NCBI GenBank assembly: GCA_010094045.1
Contig: ML986591.1
Coordinates: 203,965 to 267,964, forward strand
Source: Lojkania enalia
Lineage: Eukaryota > Ascomycota > Dothideomycetes > Pleosporales
Reading direction: 5' to 3'
DNA: 64,000 bases
This document shows positions 1 through 12,300 of the stretch, piece by piece. The notes under the pieces are model-generated. The model had not been told where the DNA came from and did no database searches. It saw only the letters and a list, made by a program, of their open reading frames with translations. Both the position numbers and the translations under genes were made by a program. The first letter of the stretch is position 1, and every line of letters starts with the position of its first letter.

Positions 1-2459
1 CTGAAACCTTCAATGACATCGTCAAATGTATTATGGATGCACTAGGAAGTCGAAGGACCAAGAATATCGAGATATCCTCTGAGAACGACATCTCCTTGAA
101 AGGATCATCAACTCTTTATGGATGGGATGCTAAAGAGATCGTAGACATGTGTTATGTTTGGGATAGAAGACAGACAACCATCAACAGAATCACAGGCGGG
201 ACCTGGTATACTGAAATTTCTAACCGCCCGAATATCTTAACCTTGTTTTGTCGGGACCTTGGGGAACCTCTCATCCCTGCAGAAGACGGAATAATCTGCT
301 CATCGTGGAATCCTGTTCCACAAGGCAATGATTACCTCGTAGCATCTGTGAGATGTATGAATAGCCTCCAGATAACACAGAAATCCATACAGAAGGGCCT
401 CAGAACCCGGATCAAGTTATCCGAGCTTCCAGGATATAAGGTTTTTGAGAGCTGCGACTTTGGTAATGGCATTGGATGTAATCGCCTTCAAGAGTTTAAA
501 GCCTACCAAGCGAAGGAGATAGGAAGAAATTCCTATGCAAGCGGTGCGGTTATCTTCGGTAATCCTCGTCGCTATTTGGTAAAGCCATGTAAACGGCGAC
601 GAATGGTTAATATTGACGTCCCTGGCGAGGTGGTCAATACCGTGCCGTCTCCTGTTAGAAGTAATACTGTGCAACCTCATGAAGAAGGAACAGAGGCAAA
701 TGCTGCGGCAGTCAATCCGGGTCAAGAGGCGGAGGTTTTGGGTAGACAATCAACTGAACACAGACTTGGAGACCCCATGGAAGACGGTTCCGACCATAAC
801 ATTCCGGCACAGTTGTCCGAGGGCAATATTTCCCCACTGGAAGAGAACGCTCCGACTTCCAGTCCTAGCACTCGCAGTCCATCTCAAGATTCCGGAACTC
901 TTGAGATACATCAAAGCCAAAGCTCAACAGACTACGGATCAGAATTTTCGCCAATGCACGGCACTGTCGCATGGTCACTGCCCCTGTCTAGTGCACAAGT
1001 CAATAGACAGCCGATATCTGAACAACGTACTACCCTCAACGACGGTCGGAAAATAACATTTCGACAGCTTACTATGATTGCACTAGGCAGTATCATGTCA
1101 AGCTGGAAAATTAGTGACTGGGGCCCGTTTGCCAGGTTTTTTGCAAGACTGGAGCCCCTCTTGGCTGAGGAACACTCTACACGGCACCGGCTCAATGGAC
1201 AGAGCCACGAACTACATTGGCTTCGACCTTTAATAGCAGAAGCTATGAAACTCATCTCTAGTGAAATTGAATCCAAGCGCGAGGCTGAAAAGTTTGTCAG
1301 ACTAGGCATGCGACGGATGAAAACGTTTGTTGGAACACCCGAAGAAGCTCCACCGCCCTACTTTGGACTTTCCCCGGACGGTGAAGAAGATCTTAGTAGC
1401 ACCTGCATTCTGGACCAGATCAGATCTGCAATGTCAAAATGCCCACGCTATATAAAATCATTGATTGCGCTTCAAATTGCATGGGAAGTCGTTTACGATA
1501 ATATTGGTGAAACATTGATCCCCTTTGAGATTACGCAGCAGCCATTGTGCCAGTCAAAATGGCTTCAAGAGATTTTGAAGGACGACAACGAAGATAACCT
1601 ACGATGGGATCTGGACAGTCCGGATGCATCTGAAGCCATATTTGCGTGCATAGCGATGTTTGAATCGGGCTATTTGAATCTCGAACCGAACGAGTTAAAA
1701 TCTGTCATAGGTATTTCGTCTGGAGGCGACATCCTTTTATCTGGTGCTCTTGTTAGTAATCCGTGCGGGGAAAGGGTGCAGATTATTAAAAGAATTCCCG
1801 GAAAAGTTGGAGTTCACCCTGAATCAACCTCGTTGCTTGCGTCACCGGAGTGGAAGGCTTCGCATTTATCTGTGGCAGATTGGCGTAATGTCTTCCATGG
1901 TCCGTTCAATGGAGAATTGGAAAACTGCTTCCGGGGAACAACACTTCATCTTAGACTTACTGGTCGTACGCTACCCTTCTTAGGTGGCGTCAATGCTTGT
2001 GAAGCTATAATCTCAGTTTACGACCGGGGTAAGTGGGTTGCTGATATAGATATACATGGTGCCCTAAATCATAGCCTGTTGCATTTAAAACTACCATGGC
2101 CATGGCATTGGCCACGGCCTCGTTTGTGTGAACACTATGGTAGAGGAAGAGCTTCTTTATCTTCTCATATTCTCAAGCAGAAAGAAAATGTGCGTCTTAT
2201 ATCAATTGAAAACTGGGACGAACTACTAGATCACCCGGATGAACTGGATACGGGCGTGGTAAAATGTTTTGGAAACTGGGAGGCACGTCTTGCCACTGCA
2301 TGTGTGAGTGTGCACATGGGATTACGAACGTTGATTTTGCCAGCTTGGCATTCGGAAGTGTGCTATGGCTGCATCGAAAGTGGCGGAGAGGAGGTGAATG
2401 AATTCAGGCAATCATTGAAGGCTATTCAAGAGGTTCCTCCTCAGATCATCATTTTATAG
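1..2459 (+). CDS. Uncharacterised ascomycete protein, C-terminal part (5' end outside window)
   Basis: The frame is open from the window edge (first full codon at base 3) to the TAG at 2457-2459, with no intron. An ATG at 33 exists, but the upstream in-frame codons also look coding, so the true start probably lies outside. About 810 residues are visible. Residues 1-180 look globular. A basic stretch (KPCKRRRM) is followed by a Ser/Pro/Gln-rich linker at roughly residues 190-330, then a second globular half. The C-terminal half contains YDRGKWVADIDIHGAL and ends with a Cys pair (CYGC). The second half resembles a kind of large lineage-specific protein seen in filamentous ascomycetes that has no assigned function; this is from memory. 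I see no catalytic motif, signal peptide or membrane segment. Product unknown. Confidence 0.7.
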   Translation, partial: ETFNDIVKCIMDALGSRRTKNIEISSENDISLKGSSTLYGWDAKEIVDMCYVWDRRQTTINRITGGTWYTEISNRPNILTLFCRDLGEPLIPAEDGIICSSWNPVPQGNDYLVASVRCMNSLQITQKSIQKGLRTRIKLSELPGYKVFESCDFGNGIGCNRLQEFKAYQAKEIGRNSYASGAVIFGNPRRYLVKPCKRRRMVNIDVPGEVVNTVPSPVRSNTVQPHEEGTEANAAAVNPGQEAEVLGRQSTEHRLGDPMEDGSDHNIPAQLSEGNISPLEENAPTSSPSTRSPSQDSGTLEIHQSQSSTDYGSEFSPMHGTVAWSLPLSSAQVNRQPISEQRTTLNDGRKITFRQLTMIALGSIMSSWKISDWGPFARFFARLEPLLAEEHSTRHRLNGQSHELHWLRPLIAEAMKLISSEIESKREAEKFVRLGMRRMKTFVGTPEEAPPPYFGLSPDGEEDLSSTCILDQIRSAMSKCPRYIKSLIALQIAWEVVYDNIGETLIPFEITQQPLCQSKWLQEILKDDNEDNLRWDLDSPDASEAIFACIAMFESGYLNLEPNELKSVIGISSGGDILLSGALVSNPCGERVQIIKRIPGKVGVHPESTSLLASPEWKASHLSVADWRNVFHGPFNGELENCFRGTTLHLRLTGRTLPFLGGVNACEAIISVYDRGKWVADIDIHGALNHSLLHLKLPWPWHWPRPRLCEHYGRGRASLSSHILKQKENVRLISIENWDELLDHPDELDTGVVKCFGNWEARLATACVSVHMGLRTLILPAWHSEVCYGCIESGGEEVNEFRQSLKAIQEVPPQIIIL

Positions 2460-4261
2460 ATCATCTTGCTTTCTAAAATCAAAAATTACTTGTTGGTAAC
2501 CTTACAAAAACTTTCTCCATAATATCTTACATACGAATGAGATCGAGTTTTGGTTCTTACGGTTTAGATGGCGACTAATGACCAGCTGTCCTGCATCCTG
2601 GCTAGCTATGATCGATTGGGACGGGACCCGCGACAAATCCGTAAAGAAATATTCACAAGGCACTTCGGACTCAATCCTCTGGGGCCTGGGTGTGAAACAT
2701 CGCTATCTCATCTTTTTGTACAAGAGTTACCTATTCTATTAACTTTGTACCAATAAAATTTTGATGCGGCTTGAACGCGATAGAGATTTTCTAGATGAGA
2801 AATAACCTTAACTTACACAGTTTATCAACTTCACACCGCTTCCTAAGGTCAGATAAGGCTAGGCAAATAATCTATGATAATTTCTACCTTGCGAAATTTG
2901 CCGGCTTTAGGACATATAGGTAGTGCCTACTTCTTATCAAGGCGAGAGCGTCGTTTTTGGTACCCTCAATTAAAAGCTATTAATACATTCCTAGGAAGGC
3001 ATTAAAGGTAAATGAACCGAAAATGTAAGCAGAAGGGGGTGGAGACTATATAGGGTGGTATAGATAGATGTATTAATGAGGTCCCTTCTTGCCTCTCGAT
3101 TAAGGTACGGCGGGGGAATATATACATGAGACTGCTTAGTCAAGGGCTGTACAGCTGACCAGGCACGTGACTTGAGCTTACAGAAAATAAAGATAATAAA
3201 ACCTCTAAACCACTGCTTAGTACCTTAAGGCAACGTTTCAGGCTCTTATGCAGATGATGTCTAAGTGATCAAATACTCAGTCAATCCAGACTGTTCCTTC
3301 AATATCGGTTGGTAGCCCCCGTACCAGATTTTTTTCAGGGCTATTGAACAAACCTGTTATTTTTGTTTTAATCCGGCAACAGAAATATGGTTATATAGAC
3401 TAATTCTCTATTTATGCTTTATGCTATTGAGTACGTAAAGATGGAAAAGTAGAAGTCATCTGAAAAGAATAATTAAAAGAGTGTTGCCTGTAGTTTGAGT
3501 TGACACTAAAGTGGCAACCATTGGGAAACTAAGATTGTCTAGAACAGGAACCAAACTTCAACAACCAAAAAGTCTAGGAGAGCAGCGCAAACCACGGCTC
3601 TGTTAACAATGGTCACCGGCGCTGTTCACATTGTACCTAGGTACCCTCTCTACCAAAATTACTTCCCGCTTTAAACTCTCTCCTCTTCTCGCATAATCGT
3701 CTTTAAGTAACTGCCAAAATCCTCAATCCATTATATCTTTATGATCTCTCTTTTTCTTCTTTTTTTTTTGTTTAAATATGTCTAGGTTCCCGTTTCTGAT
3801 AGCTAGCGATCTCGATTATGTGTTTATCAAGAAAAGTCATCGCCATATACTTCCATCAATCAAACAAAATCATGGATACCAAAACAGTATTCGAAAATGT
3901 GAGCCTCACACTATAACATGGCTATGTGACTAAGCGCATACCTAAAACCGACGCCAGATAGTGTTGAATGCTAGCCTTAGAGTAATTCGATATTTACTAC
4001 CCTAGCAAAGTTCCATAGACCTGCCAAAAAATCATCGAATTACCCACATCTGATGAGACTGTGAGGGGCATGATTCCGATTATAGCGAGGCGCGATTGCA
4101 GGCCCAAACAAAGTCACATTCAGAACTCACATTCGCGCAAACCCAAAATATTGTCTTTCATGTAAACGTCCAAAACCCATTTCCAACCCCATTTCCGATC
4201 CGCAAAGTCCAATTTGCATATGAAATTCGTCATCCATAACTTGTCCTATAACTGAAGTTGT
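2460..4261. other. Intergenic, no gene recognised
   Basis: AT-rich spacer between the partial gene and the convergent P450. It holds many short TA-rich stretches and a T-rich tract near 3750-3770. The only open frame, 62 codons at 2568-2756, has no family resemblance. I see no RNA gene or repeat. Confidence 0.6.
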
Positions 4262-5880
4262 CTAGATAAAAGTAACCTTGACCTCCTTGGCCGGCTGCAG
4301 CACAATATCCGTATGCAGCCCCGGCGCCCACGCCATCCGATTCTCCACCGTCTTGAACTTCTGGAACAGTCTCACAAGTGTGTATCCCATCTCCGTGAGC
4401 GCAAACTGCTGCCCAATACAGATTCTCGGGCCGCCGTTAAATGGAATGTATGTCCAGCTCTTAGGGGTCCAATGGTCCCAGCGTTCTGGTACGAATTTCA
4501 GGACTTCAGGGAATCCGGATGAAGGTGGAGGGTAAATGTCTGTGCGGCGTTGCATTACGAGTGTGGAGTAGCCAATTGGCGTGCCTTTGAGGATGCCTAT
4601 GGGTTGGTTGCCCTCTGGGCCACCACCCGTTGGAAGGGTCGTATCTGTAAGCGCCATGCGGACATTGAAGGGGACAACCGGATAGAGACGGAGAGTCTCG
4701 TTCAAAATATGTTGGAGATATTTCATGTCTTTGAGATTCTGATACGTCGGTGCATTCTCCAGTCCTACGTGTTCAATGATCTCTTGGCGTAGTTTGGCGG
4801 TAATATGTGGCTGGCGGGAAAGTTCGTAGATGGCCCATGTCAAAGTGCAGGCTGTTGTGTCGCGACCAGCTAACAGAATGTTGAGGATCTGATCACGTAG
4901 TACGCGTCTGTCTCGAGTGTAGGCAGCCAAGGCGTGTAGGAAGGTATAACCTTCGTCGTGGCTGGTCTTCTTCTCGAGTTCAAACTGGGAGAGCGCGAGG
5001 GCTTTATCAATATACTGGTTGACAAAATCTTCAACTTTCCTGATCGAGTCGTAGAAGCCTAGATATCGTCGTGGAACGAACCAGTTAAGATATCTAGGCT
5101 GTCAGATGATGTAAAAAGGTAGATGGGCAATACGTACCCAATTCTAGCAATTATGCTCTGTACGCGCTGCGCATTGTAGAAATTATCCGCAAACTCAGTT
5201 TGTGGGTTGATGAGGCTCTCCACGCTCTCTCCAAGCAAGAAATGCGTTGCCGCATCTAAAGTATATCTATAGACCCATTAGCGGCACCTTCAACTAGCAT
5301 GAAAATATGTCTACCTAAAGAACATATCTAACATATCCACCTCCCCAGCGTCTTCAATCTTCTTTGTCAGAATCTGTAGATGCTCCTCAAAGATATCCAG
5401 ATCACTCAGCCGATCTTTAATAAATTGAGGTCTAATCAATTGGCGCGAATTGTGCCAAAGCTCCCCGTCGGTTGTAAAGATTCCATTTCCCAGGAAATCA
5501 TAGAAATCCTTTCGAAAATTCTCCCCTTTGCCATAATCCTTAAATTGCGTAGCTAAAATCGCCTTGATATTCTCGGGTTCCGCTGTCAGAATCACCCGTT
5601 CACCCGAGCCTGCTTCGATAGTCCAGCCACCTTTCCCATACTTGTCGAAGGTCTGTAACCAGAATTCATAATTTTTATCGGAGAGAAAGTACTTCATGAC
5701 CTCATAAAGCATATCGAGGCCTAAGGGAAAGTAGGTTGTGCGGATAGGGCCGCGAGCACCGAGCTTGCGGATTCTGGCGGAGAGGATGAGGGAAGAGACG
5801 GTCGAGCTGACGACATAGAGGATGAGGAGGGCGAGGGCGAAATTAGAGAAGGAGAGGTATGGGCTAATAGCCTCGAGCAT
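4262..5880 (-). CDS. Cytochrome P450, CYP52/CYP539-like (alkane/fatty-acid hydroxylase clan)
   Basis: Three exons: 5880-5315, 5266-5138 and 5093-4262; 508 residues, a normal P450 length. An N-terminal membrane anchor (about residues 10-33, FALALLILYVV) places it in the ER membrane. The I-helix oxygen-binding motif is AGRDTTA, the K-helix ExxR is ETLR (in NETLRLYP), and the heme loop is FNGGPRICIGQQFAL with the cysteine thiolate ligand. The heme loop followed by QQFALTE is typical of the CYP52 clan, whose members hydroxylate n-alkanes or fatty acids at the terminal carbon using electrons from P450 reductase. The true substrate cannot be read from sequence. Introns are 48 and 44 bp. The second acceptor was chosen because it gives RIGYLNWFVPRR without a stop; a neighbouring CAG acceptor breaks the frame with the GTACGT donor. 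An inverted repeat (5056-5100) overlaps this acceptor. Confidence 0.9.
5056..5100. repeat. Perfect 12-bp inverted repeat with 21-bp spacer at a splice acceptor
   Basis: AGCCTAGATATC at 5056-5067 is matched by its reverse complement GATATCTAGGCT at 5089-5100. The right arm contains the 3' splice site of P450 intron 2 (AG at 5095-5094), so a hairpin in the pre-mRNA could occlude or present the acceptor. The structure is seen directly; any role in splicing is inferred. Confidence 0.8.
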
Positions 5881-7679
5881 CTTGACGATTTGAGTGAGGG
5901 GGTGAATTGAGCTGCGAGGCTTTAAGCCTGGTGCCTATGAAAGGCTTTGCAACGGTAAGACGAAGATAGCGATATTAAAGCAAGCAACCTTGTACCCTGT
6001 ACTATGTCGCCGGGCCTATCTCAATAGACATTGATCTATACCATTTGCGAAAACAGACTCCGAGTCATTCGCAATTACAAGAAGCATAATATTCCTCATG
6101 ACTCCGGCCGGTCACCCCTCGCCTATATACCCACGAGATGCCGCACAGAGCCCGTCATGTGCAAGAGAACCATCGCCTCGGCAATTTCCCAAATAGGTAT
6201 GCGCACCTGGGGACGGCATCGCAAGACTCACTCTTTTGGATGCTGGGCGCCATTTAAACGACGCTGGCGGGTCAGAAACCCTGTCAGGTCCAGAGGAGAA
6301 GGCGGGGAAGGAGATCACATCGTGTGAGATGGCTTGGCAGCGTCGGGGGAATGTCGGCCAGGTCGGGCTCCGACTCGCCCAATGGTCGACGGATTCGGAA
6401 CATGCATCAGCAACCAAGTGTGGGGGAGCTAATGTTCACCGAGTAGATTCCCGAAAGAGGTCCTAACCCCCGGGGACCCGTTCAAAAAGGAGAAGAAAAA
6501 GAATAGCATAGTAACCCACTTAGTCACCCTTCGTACGGGCAAGATAGTGAGGCCGGGAGATGGAGCCCCTCTAGGCCGCGATAGAGCTATTTATAACATC
6601 TACCCCCATACGCTTATTCATTGAATGCAATTCTGTATAAGAATCATGCTTCAATTCAGTATCCTCGTCTTGCGACTCAGTAACAGTCGAAGGCGTCCTA
6701 TTAGCTCGTCAATGATTGGTGGTACCATAAAATACTAGCTAATTGGCTAGTCAAATACACGGCCTGACCAGTAATCTACAATATGCTAGAACTGCATTGT
6801 AATTACAACTATAACTCGATGTTCATAGTGATGAGATGTCGGTTTTAAGTCCTGAAGCCGGCAAAAGGGCGTAACCCCGCCCATCACCGAGGGCATGTAA
6901 ACCTTAAAAATTGGGAGATTTTACGCAGTTAGACCACATTCTTAATAACTATGATACCCTGGTGCCTTGCTACAGACTCATTCTAGATTATTGGGTGGAA
7001 GTGTAAAGCTGCTACACAATGTCAGGTCACGCACTGCTTCCTTCAAATCTGCTCTCCCGCTGACAGTATATTTGTTAAATGAGGGAATCGGCAGGAGCAG
7101 GATATTGCTAGTACGGTCGGTAGTTGTAGCAACTGCTTACATAATCACATATACCGCTAGTTTAGCCATGTATAGGTAGCTTGGCCGGTAGCCTCAACAG
7201 TCAACTATTTTACCTACTTCCTTTCAACAATATTTAGCTAACTTGGCGAAGATCAGAGCAGAAATGAGGCCAATAAAAAAGGAAACAGGTATATTAGGCA
7301 TGTAAGAGATAGTATAGATGGAAATGCTTAGGGGTTGAAGGATGTAATGACGGTATGGTTGTGCAATACGTGGTAGACTCAAGTGTGATACAGAGAAGTC
7401 TTAAAAGAATGATATATCTGGAAGAAATATATCAGAGAATTTGGGTCATGAACAGTGCTCCTAACACCGGAAGATGGCTGGCGCCCGTCTAGATGGGGAA
7501 TCCGAATGACATCTATGATGGGGATTTTTAGCAAGTCTGCCGAGTTGTATCGGATATCGTCGTACGATATCACGCTGGATATCAGCTGATATACCCCCTT
7601 TTCTATATTCACAAATATGGCCCGCTAGCCATCCTCAATCAATCAGTTTAGTTCCTCATATCCCTCCCTGAGACAAGAT
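5881..7679. other. Intergenic upstream of the P450; no gene recognised
   Basis: The first part, to about 6480, is GC-richer and probably includes the P450 promoter. The rest is AT-rich. Short open frames at 6031-6466 and 6967-7179 overlap one another on both strands and have no recognisable motif, so I treat them as chance. Confidence 0.5.
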
Positions 7680-8420
7680 TCGCCCCTCACCACAACATCC
7701 GAAAAACTACTTGGCCATCCGTACCCTTGCAACCTTCTCGTACTCCTTCATACCCTTAATCAAATCCCAATTCTAAATATAATACTCCTTCACACCTTCA
7801 TTAGAGTACTTCTCAACTTCTGACACTTCCCTCATCCGGACTCCAAATACCATCGGGCGTGCCTAAATCAGCGGACTGTACTAATGCCCAATGTCCTTAC
7901 AATAGGGAAACAAGAAGGCAACACCACCATAAACCCTCTTCTCAGACAGCGCGACCGGAACAAATTGCGCGAAATTGTTGTTCTAGTTGTTCTTCACAAT
8001 GACGTTGGGAATAGCTTTGTCGGCCAAGGAGGCCTGCATCCATTCTACTCTAGCTATATATACACATGAACGCATTAGCTAATGGATAGCTTAGACAGTC
8101 AAGCGGAAGGATGAATAGAAATAGATGGAGTGCGGAGCCGACGAAAGGCCGCTTACTGTGGTGCTATCTAGTTGTCTTGGGGATCCCTGTATAATCCACT
8201 CCTGCCTGCCGCCGCGACCATATGCTGAAAACCTGTATTTCCCCTGATAATAGTGTCTTTACCGTACCCGCCAAATGCCCCATTCACATCCGAGCCACTG
8301 GTTTTAGGCTGGCAGAAAGGTCAAGTGGCTAATGAAGCTTCGCAGGACGACAGGTATGCGGTCCACAATCGCTGCAACAGTGTTCATGCTACTCATTTGC
8401 CGTTATTCTAGAGATAGATA
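7680..8420 (-). pseudogene. Decayed protein-coding gene of unknown family
   Basis: The minus strand shows protein-like stretches broken by stops and at least one frame change. Reading 5' to 3', a block with GAFGGYGKDTI and GFQHMVAAAGRSGLYRD (near 8180-8300) is followed in another frame by NNFAQFVPVALSEKRVYGG, VAFLFPYCKDIGH and NWDLIKGMKEYEKVARVRM, ending at a TAG near 7710. Several internal stops are TAG where TGG (Trp) would read smoothly, for example after DIGH and after SPLI. G-to-A changes of this kind are expected from repeat-induced point mutation, but a single copy cannot prove it. I do not recognise the family. Ends are approximate. Confidence 0.5.
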
Positions 8421-9333
8421 TGCAAGGGAGTGAGAAGCTCGGCTGGGTGGCGTACGAGGAAGGCGCATCCTTACGACGGTATGTTTGTCCACGGCTGATC
8501 GCAGTTGCCACAAGGAGTATTTAACACTTGCACATCCTTGAACTTATATTCCCCTTAGGGGAATTCTCTTCACAATTCTTGTCATCGACAGGGTCAGCTC
8601 ATGGGCCTGTGGAAATGAGTTGGTGGAACAGATTGTTTAGGAGATACTTGCTTAGATGCGGCATGATGGGTCTAGGACTAGCTTATCGAGCCAGGGCTGA
8701 ACCATATAAGCGTCAATTACGGCGATTATGAAGAATTTGAGGAACATGGTGGGAGATATTAGAATTATTGCTGTAAGGTTGGGATGATCTTCGATGAGTG
8801 CGCTAGCTTCGGGGTATTGGGCTTGAGCTACTTATGAGGCGCTAAAATTGCAAAGGAGGAAGCACGTGTAGTGCGATAAATGGGTATGTGTTCGTAATTG
8901 CGGGGCTGAATTGCCGGGGTAACCTTTGAATTCAGTTTTGAGTCATGTAATTTTAATGAAACAGACGCTTAACAAGAGCAAGGGCATGTTCCAAATTTGC
9001 ACTGTATTCAAGTGTTTATGATGAGAATTATAATCAACGAAGAAGCTTCAGTGCCGCGAACAGATCACCAATAGTTGTTACGGCTAAGCTAGTCATAGTT
9101 AGCCCCTTGGCAGGTCCAGGGATATATATGTAGCATGTCTCGCATTTCTAGTCAATAGACGCAGTTTTCCAACCCTCATCAGAGCTAGCCAGCTCTGACA
9201 ATAGTCAATGGTTCAGACGCTAATCTAAATCAGGGCCGCAGCACTCGACAGTGCTTGTTAAAGTAATACTTTCACTGTTAACTAAGCCAATTTGCAGGAA
9301 CCGCAAAACAGAACCTATATCCTCTAAGCTAAT
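8421..9333. other. Intergenic, possibly further remnants of the 7680-8420 pseudogene
   Basis: AT-rich spacer ending at the 3' end of the listerin gene. Fragments on the minus strand near 8530-8790 read for 20-30 codons before stops and could be the 5' part of the neighbouring pseudogene, but nothing identifies them. Confidence 0.4.
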
Positions 9334-12300
9334 CTACCCATAATTGAACGGATTTCTGCAAAGCGGACAGCTTGAACTCCCACTAGTCTTGAACCACCTG
9401 AACAAACAAGCCCCATGGAACAAGTTCTTGCAAGTACTGCACCTCTTGTCCGGCAGCTTCCTATCACTACCTACAATACTATAGCAAATCGCACACTCTG
9501 TCTGGCCCTTCACTGCACCATCAACATTCCGCTTAAATGTTGTTAGAGCGTCGATGAGGCTACCGTTGAATAGAGTGATTGCGCCGAGAGAAGTGCGTAT
9601 CCAGGACTGCCACTTCTGCTCATTAACAGCAACACGGTTGAGGCCCTCGATGTGAGCATTTGCAAGTGGAAAGGCAGCTGGAAGGGTGATGCGCATAGAC
9701 ATTGTTTGCTCGTCTACTGTGTAAGAGGCGGTTATCTCGCGGGCGCGAGGGGAAACTCTGATAGTGAAGGGAGAATCGGGTTCAGAAGAGTACTGGGCCT
9801 CGGCCCATTCAGTGACTGACTGTAAGGCCGCAGATATCACTGGTGGAGATATGTATTTCTCAGTCCAAGGCTCGAGGGTAACAACTATTGGCCGTGACTT
9901 GCAACTGATCCACCAAGCTTTGGTTAACGACGGCATATGTCGGAGCGAGAGAAAGTAAAGGTGAGTCAGGAGCCATAGAGTGTCGCGCTTCGGAGGTTCA
10001 AGGTCGGGAGTCCAGGTTGTGATATCGAGCTTGGATACATCTACTGGCTTGTTGTGCGAATGACCAAGAAAGTCGAAGGTGAAGTTTAAGAGCCCGGGTA
10101 GATATTCACCCTCTTTGATGTGGTCAATGTAATCATTCTTAACTTTGAAAGACTGCAATAAAATTAAGTACTGTATGCAGATCTTGGGAGATAATGACCT
10201 ACAGCATATTCAAGATGATCAAAAATTAGCAGCCAGCTTAATAAGTAACCTCTCAGTGGCAATGGCATACTTCGTTCGAAGTTAGTGTCTGCCAAGGCTG
10301 CTAAAGTAGGGGCTTCCAGTATAAGAGAAAGCAACTCTTCCGGTAACCGTGATATGGTCTTTTCTAATGCGGCCTCGATTGATATCTGCTCTTGCGCAGC
10401 AGGGATCTGCTTATGAAGAATGTCGTATGTTGTTTGTTGAACCGGCTGCGACTCAACATACAGCAGCGGGAATAGCTCCTCGCTTGATTCCAGATGTTCA
10501 AGGGATACCCTAGCAATTTGCCTAGCTAGAACATCATTGACAATCTTCAATGGCTGGTGGAAGTCATCGGGGAAATGCTGCGAATGCTTGAGGAGATTGA
10601 CTAGAGCAGTCGCAATCTTCTGCTCAGACTCCTTCCAGGCATCCACCAGGTCATCGTTAGGATCGCCCTCTTGAGTAAGAGTCCGCAGGCATGCGTACAA
10701 TTTCAATGAAGCATGAACGAAAGGTATCGAGCTAGAGAGAGAGAAGCCTGTTAGAGAATAAAATAGAAACCAATGTATGTTTCTGCTCGTATTACATACC
10801 TCTCTTTCCCTGGCTGATCATCAAGTTCACTAGACGCTGCCCATGACTCTGCCAAAGAATCTAAAATGTCTCCCCAATGCTCGCCGTATATATCGCTCAT
10901 TAAAGGAAGTAAGACTGCGAGAGCACGACAGGATTCTGCTCGGATAGGCAACGAATTCTCTGAGTTCCGTAGCCATAGCACAACATGTTTCACGAAGAAA
11001 ATGGCGCGCTGCTTGGCAATAATCTGTGTCAAAACATCTTGCTCGTAGAGTAGAGTATTCAGAAGAACCAGTTGTCGAAGGCCTGGTGTTGTGGTTAGCA
11101 CATGTTCGAATGCATGACGAAAAGGTGTCCATCTATATGAACTGGTTCATAGAAAGGGAATGATCCACTTACCTTCTTCTGGCTTAATTTCGATATTAAG
11201 GCCAGTAATATTGGCTATCAGTTCGTTGCACATCCTCTCACAAGCCTTAGTTGCCGCAAGAGAATCTTTGAAGGCATTCAGAAAAGCGACAAGTGACAAT
11301 ATATCTAAAATGGTATTAGTAAAGCCTTTACGCTGAACTTAGGTAACTCGCCATTTTTGGCACGGATTTTCTTGAAAAGGTCTTTGACTCCTTCATTTTT
11401 TTGAGTGTTCCAGCCCAAGAGTTCTATTCCATCCTCGATTAGAACACTGCATGCCCGAACCACGTAGTATGCCTCTGCCGGATTATCTGTCTCACGTGCA
11501 TCAAATAGTTCCAGGGCCCAATTCAAAATAGGTTCATCCATCTCTGGGAATTCCCACAGCATCTCCTGTCTTTTGAGTTCCGCTGTGATCATCTGATGAG
11601 CATCTTTCATCCACGACATCACATCTGCCTCTACATCGGGACTGTAGACCGCCCATAAATGATTTGCTCCGGCGAGGCCAAGATTGTCGCTTGCAAGCTG
11701 TAGAGTGAGGATAATCTTGTGAAGGAAGCTTCGTCGCACCTCGAGAGGAATTTTTTCTGGGTCGATTTTGTCACCAGTCACGAAGATTTTTGCTACGTAT
11801 TGGGCAATGCGGAACGCTGAAGAGTAGCCATCTGCATCCCGGGGGATCTTTTTCAAGTCGATTCTGCTTCCCCCTGATTGTGCGAGATAAACGGCACCAC
11901 TAAGAGGATTGGTGATAGCGAGGGAGCTACGGGGAGAGGCTTGAAGGAATGGCGTCAGCGCAGATCCCCAATCAGTATCATTCGGAAAGATGCTTGTAAG
12001 TTCCTCCCAAGAGCTCTCAGGCTTGACTAGTTGTTTTGCGAGATCCACCAAGGTCTCAATTGATACAGAAGTATGAGATGCATTCCTTAGACCGTGTTGG
12101 ATTACATTGTATACAGATTTCTTTGAATCCGCCTCTGCGGTGAGAAGAGTTTGAATGGATGCGTTTACGGTAGCCGCTTCTTGCGAGATTTCTTCATAGG
12201 GAGATTCGGATGCCAAGAGGAGGTTTTTAAGAAGTTCAGATCCAGCCGAGGTAGAAACGAAATTCCTTAGAAGTGATGGATACAGTTTAACTATCTGACG

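Noticed and set aside
2568..2756. 62-codon plus-strand frame after the partial gene
   Set aside because: Short, no motif, no neighbouring exon to join.
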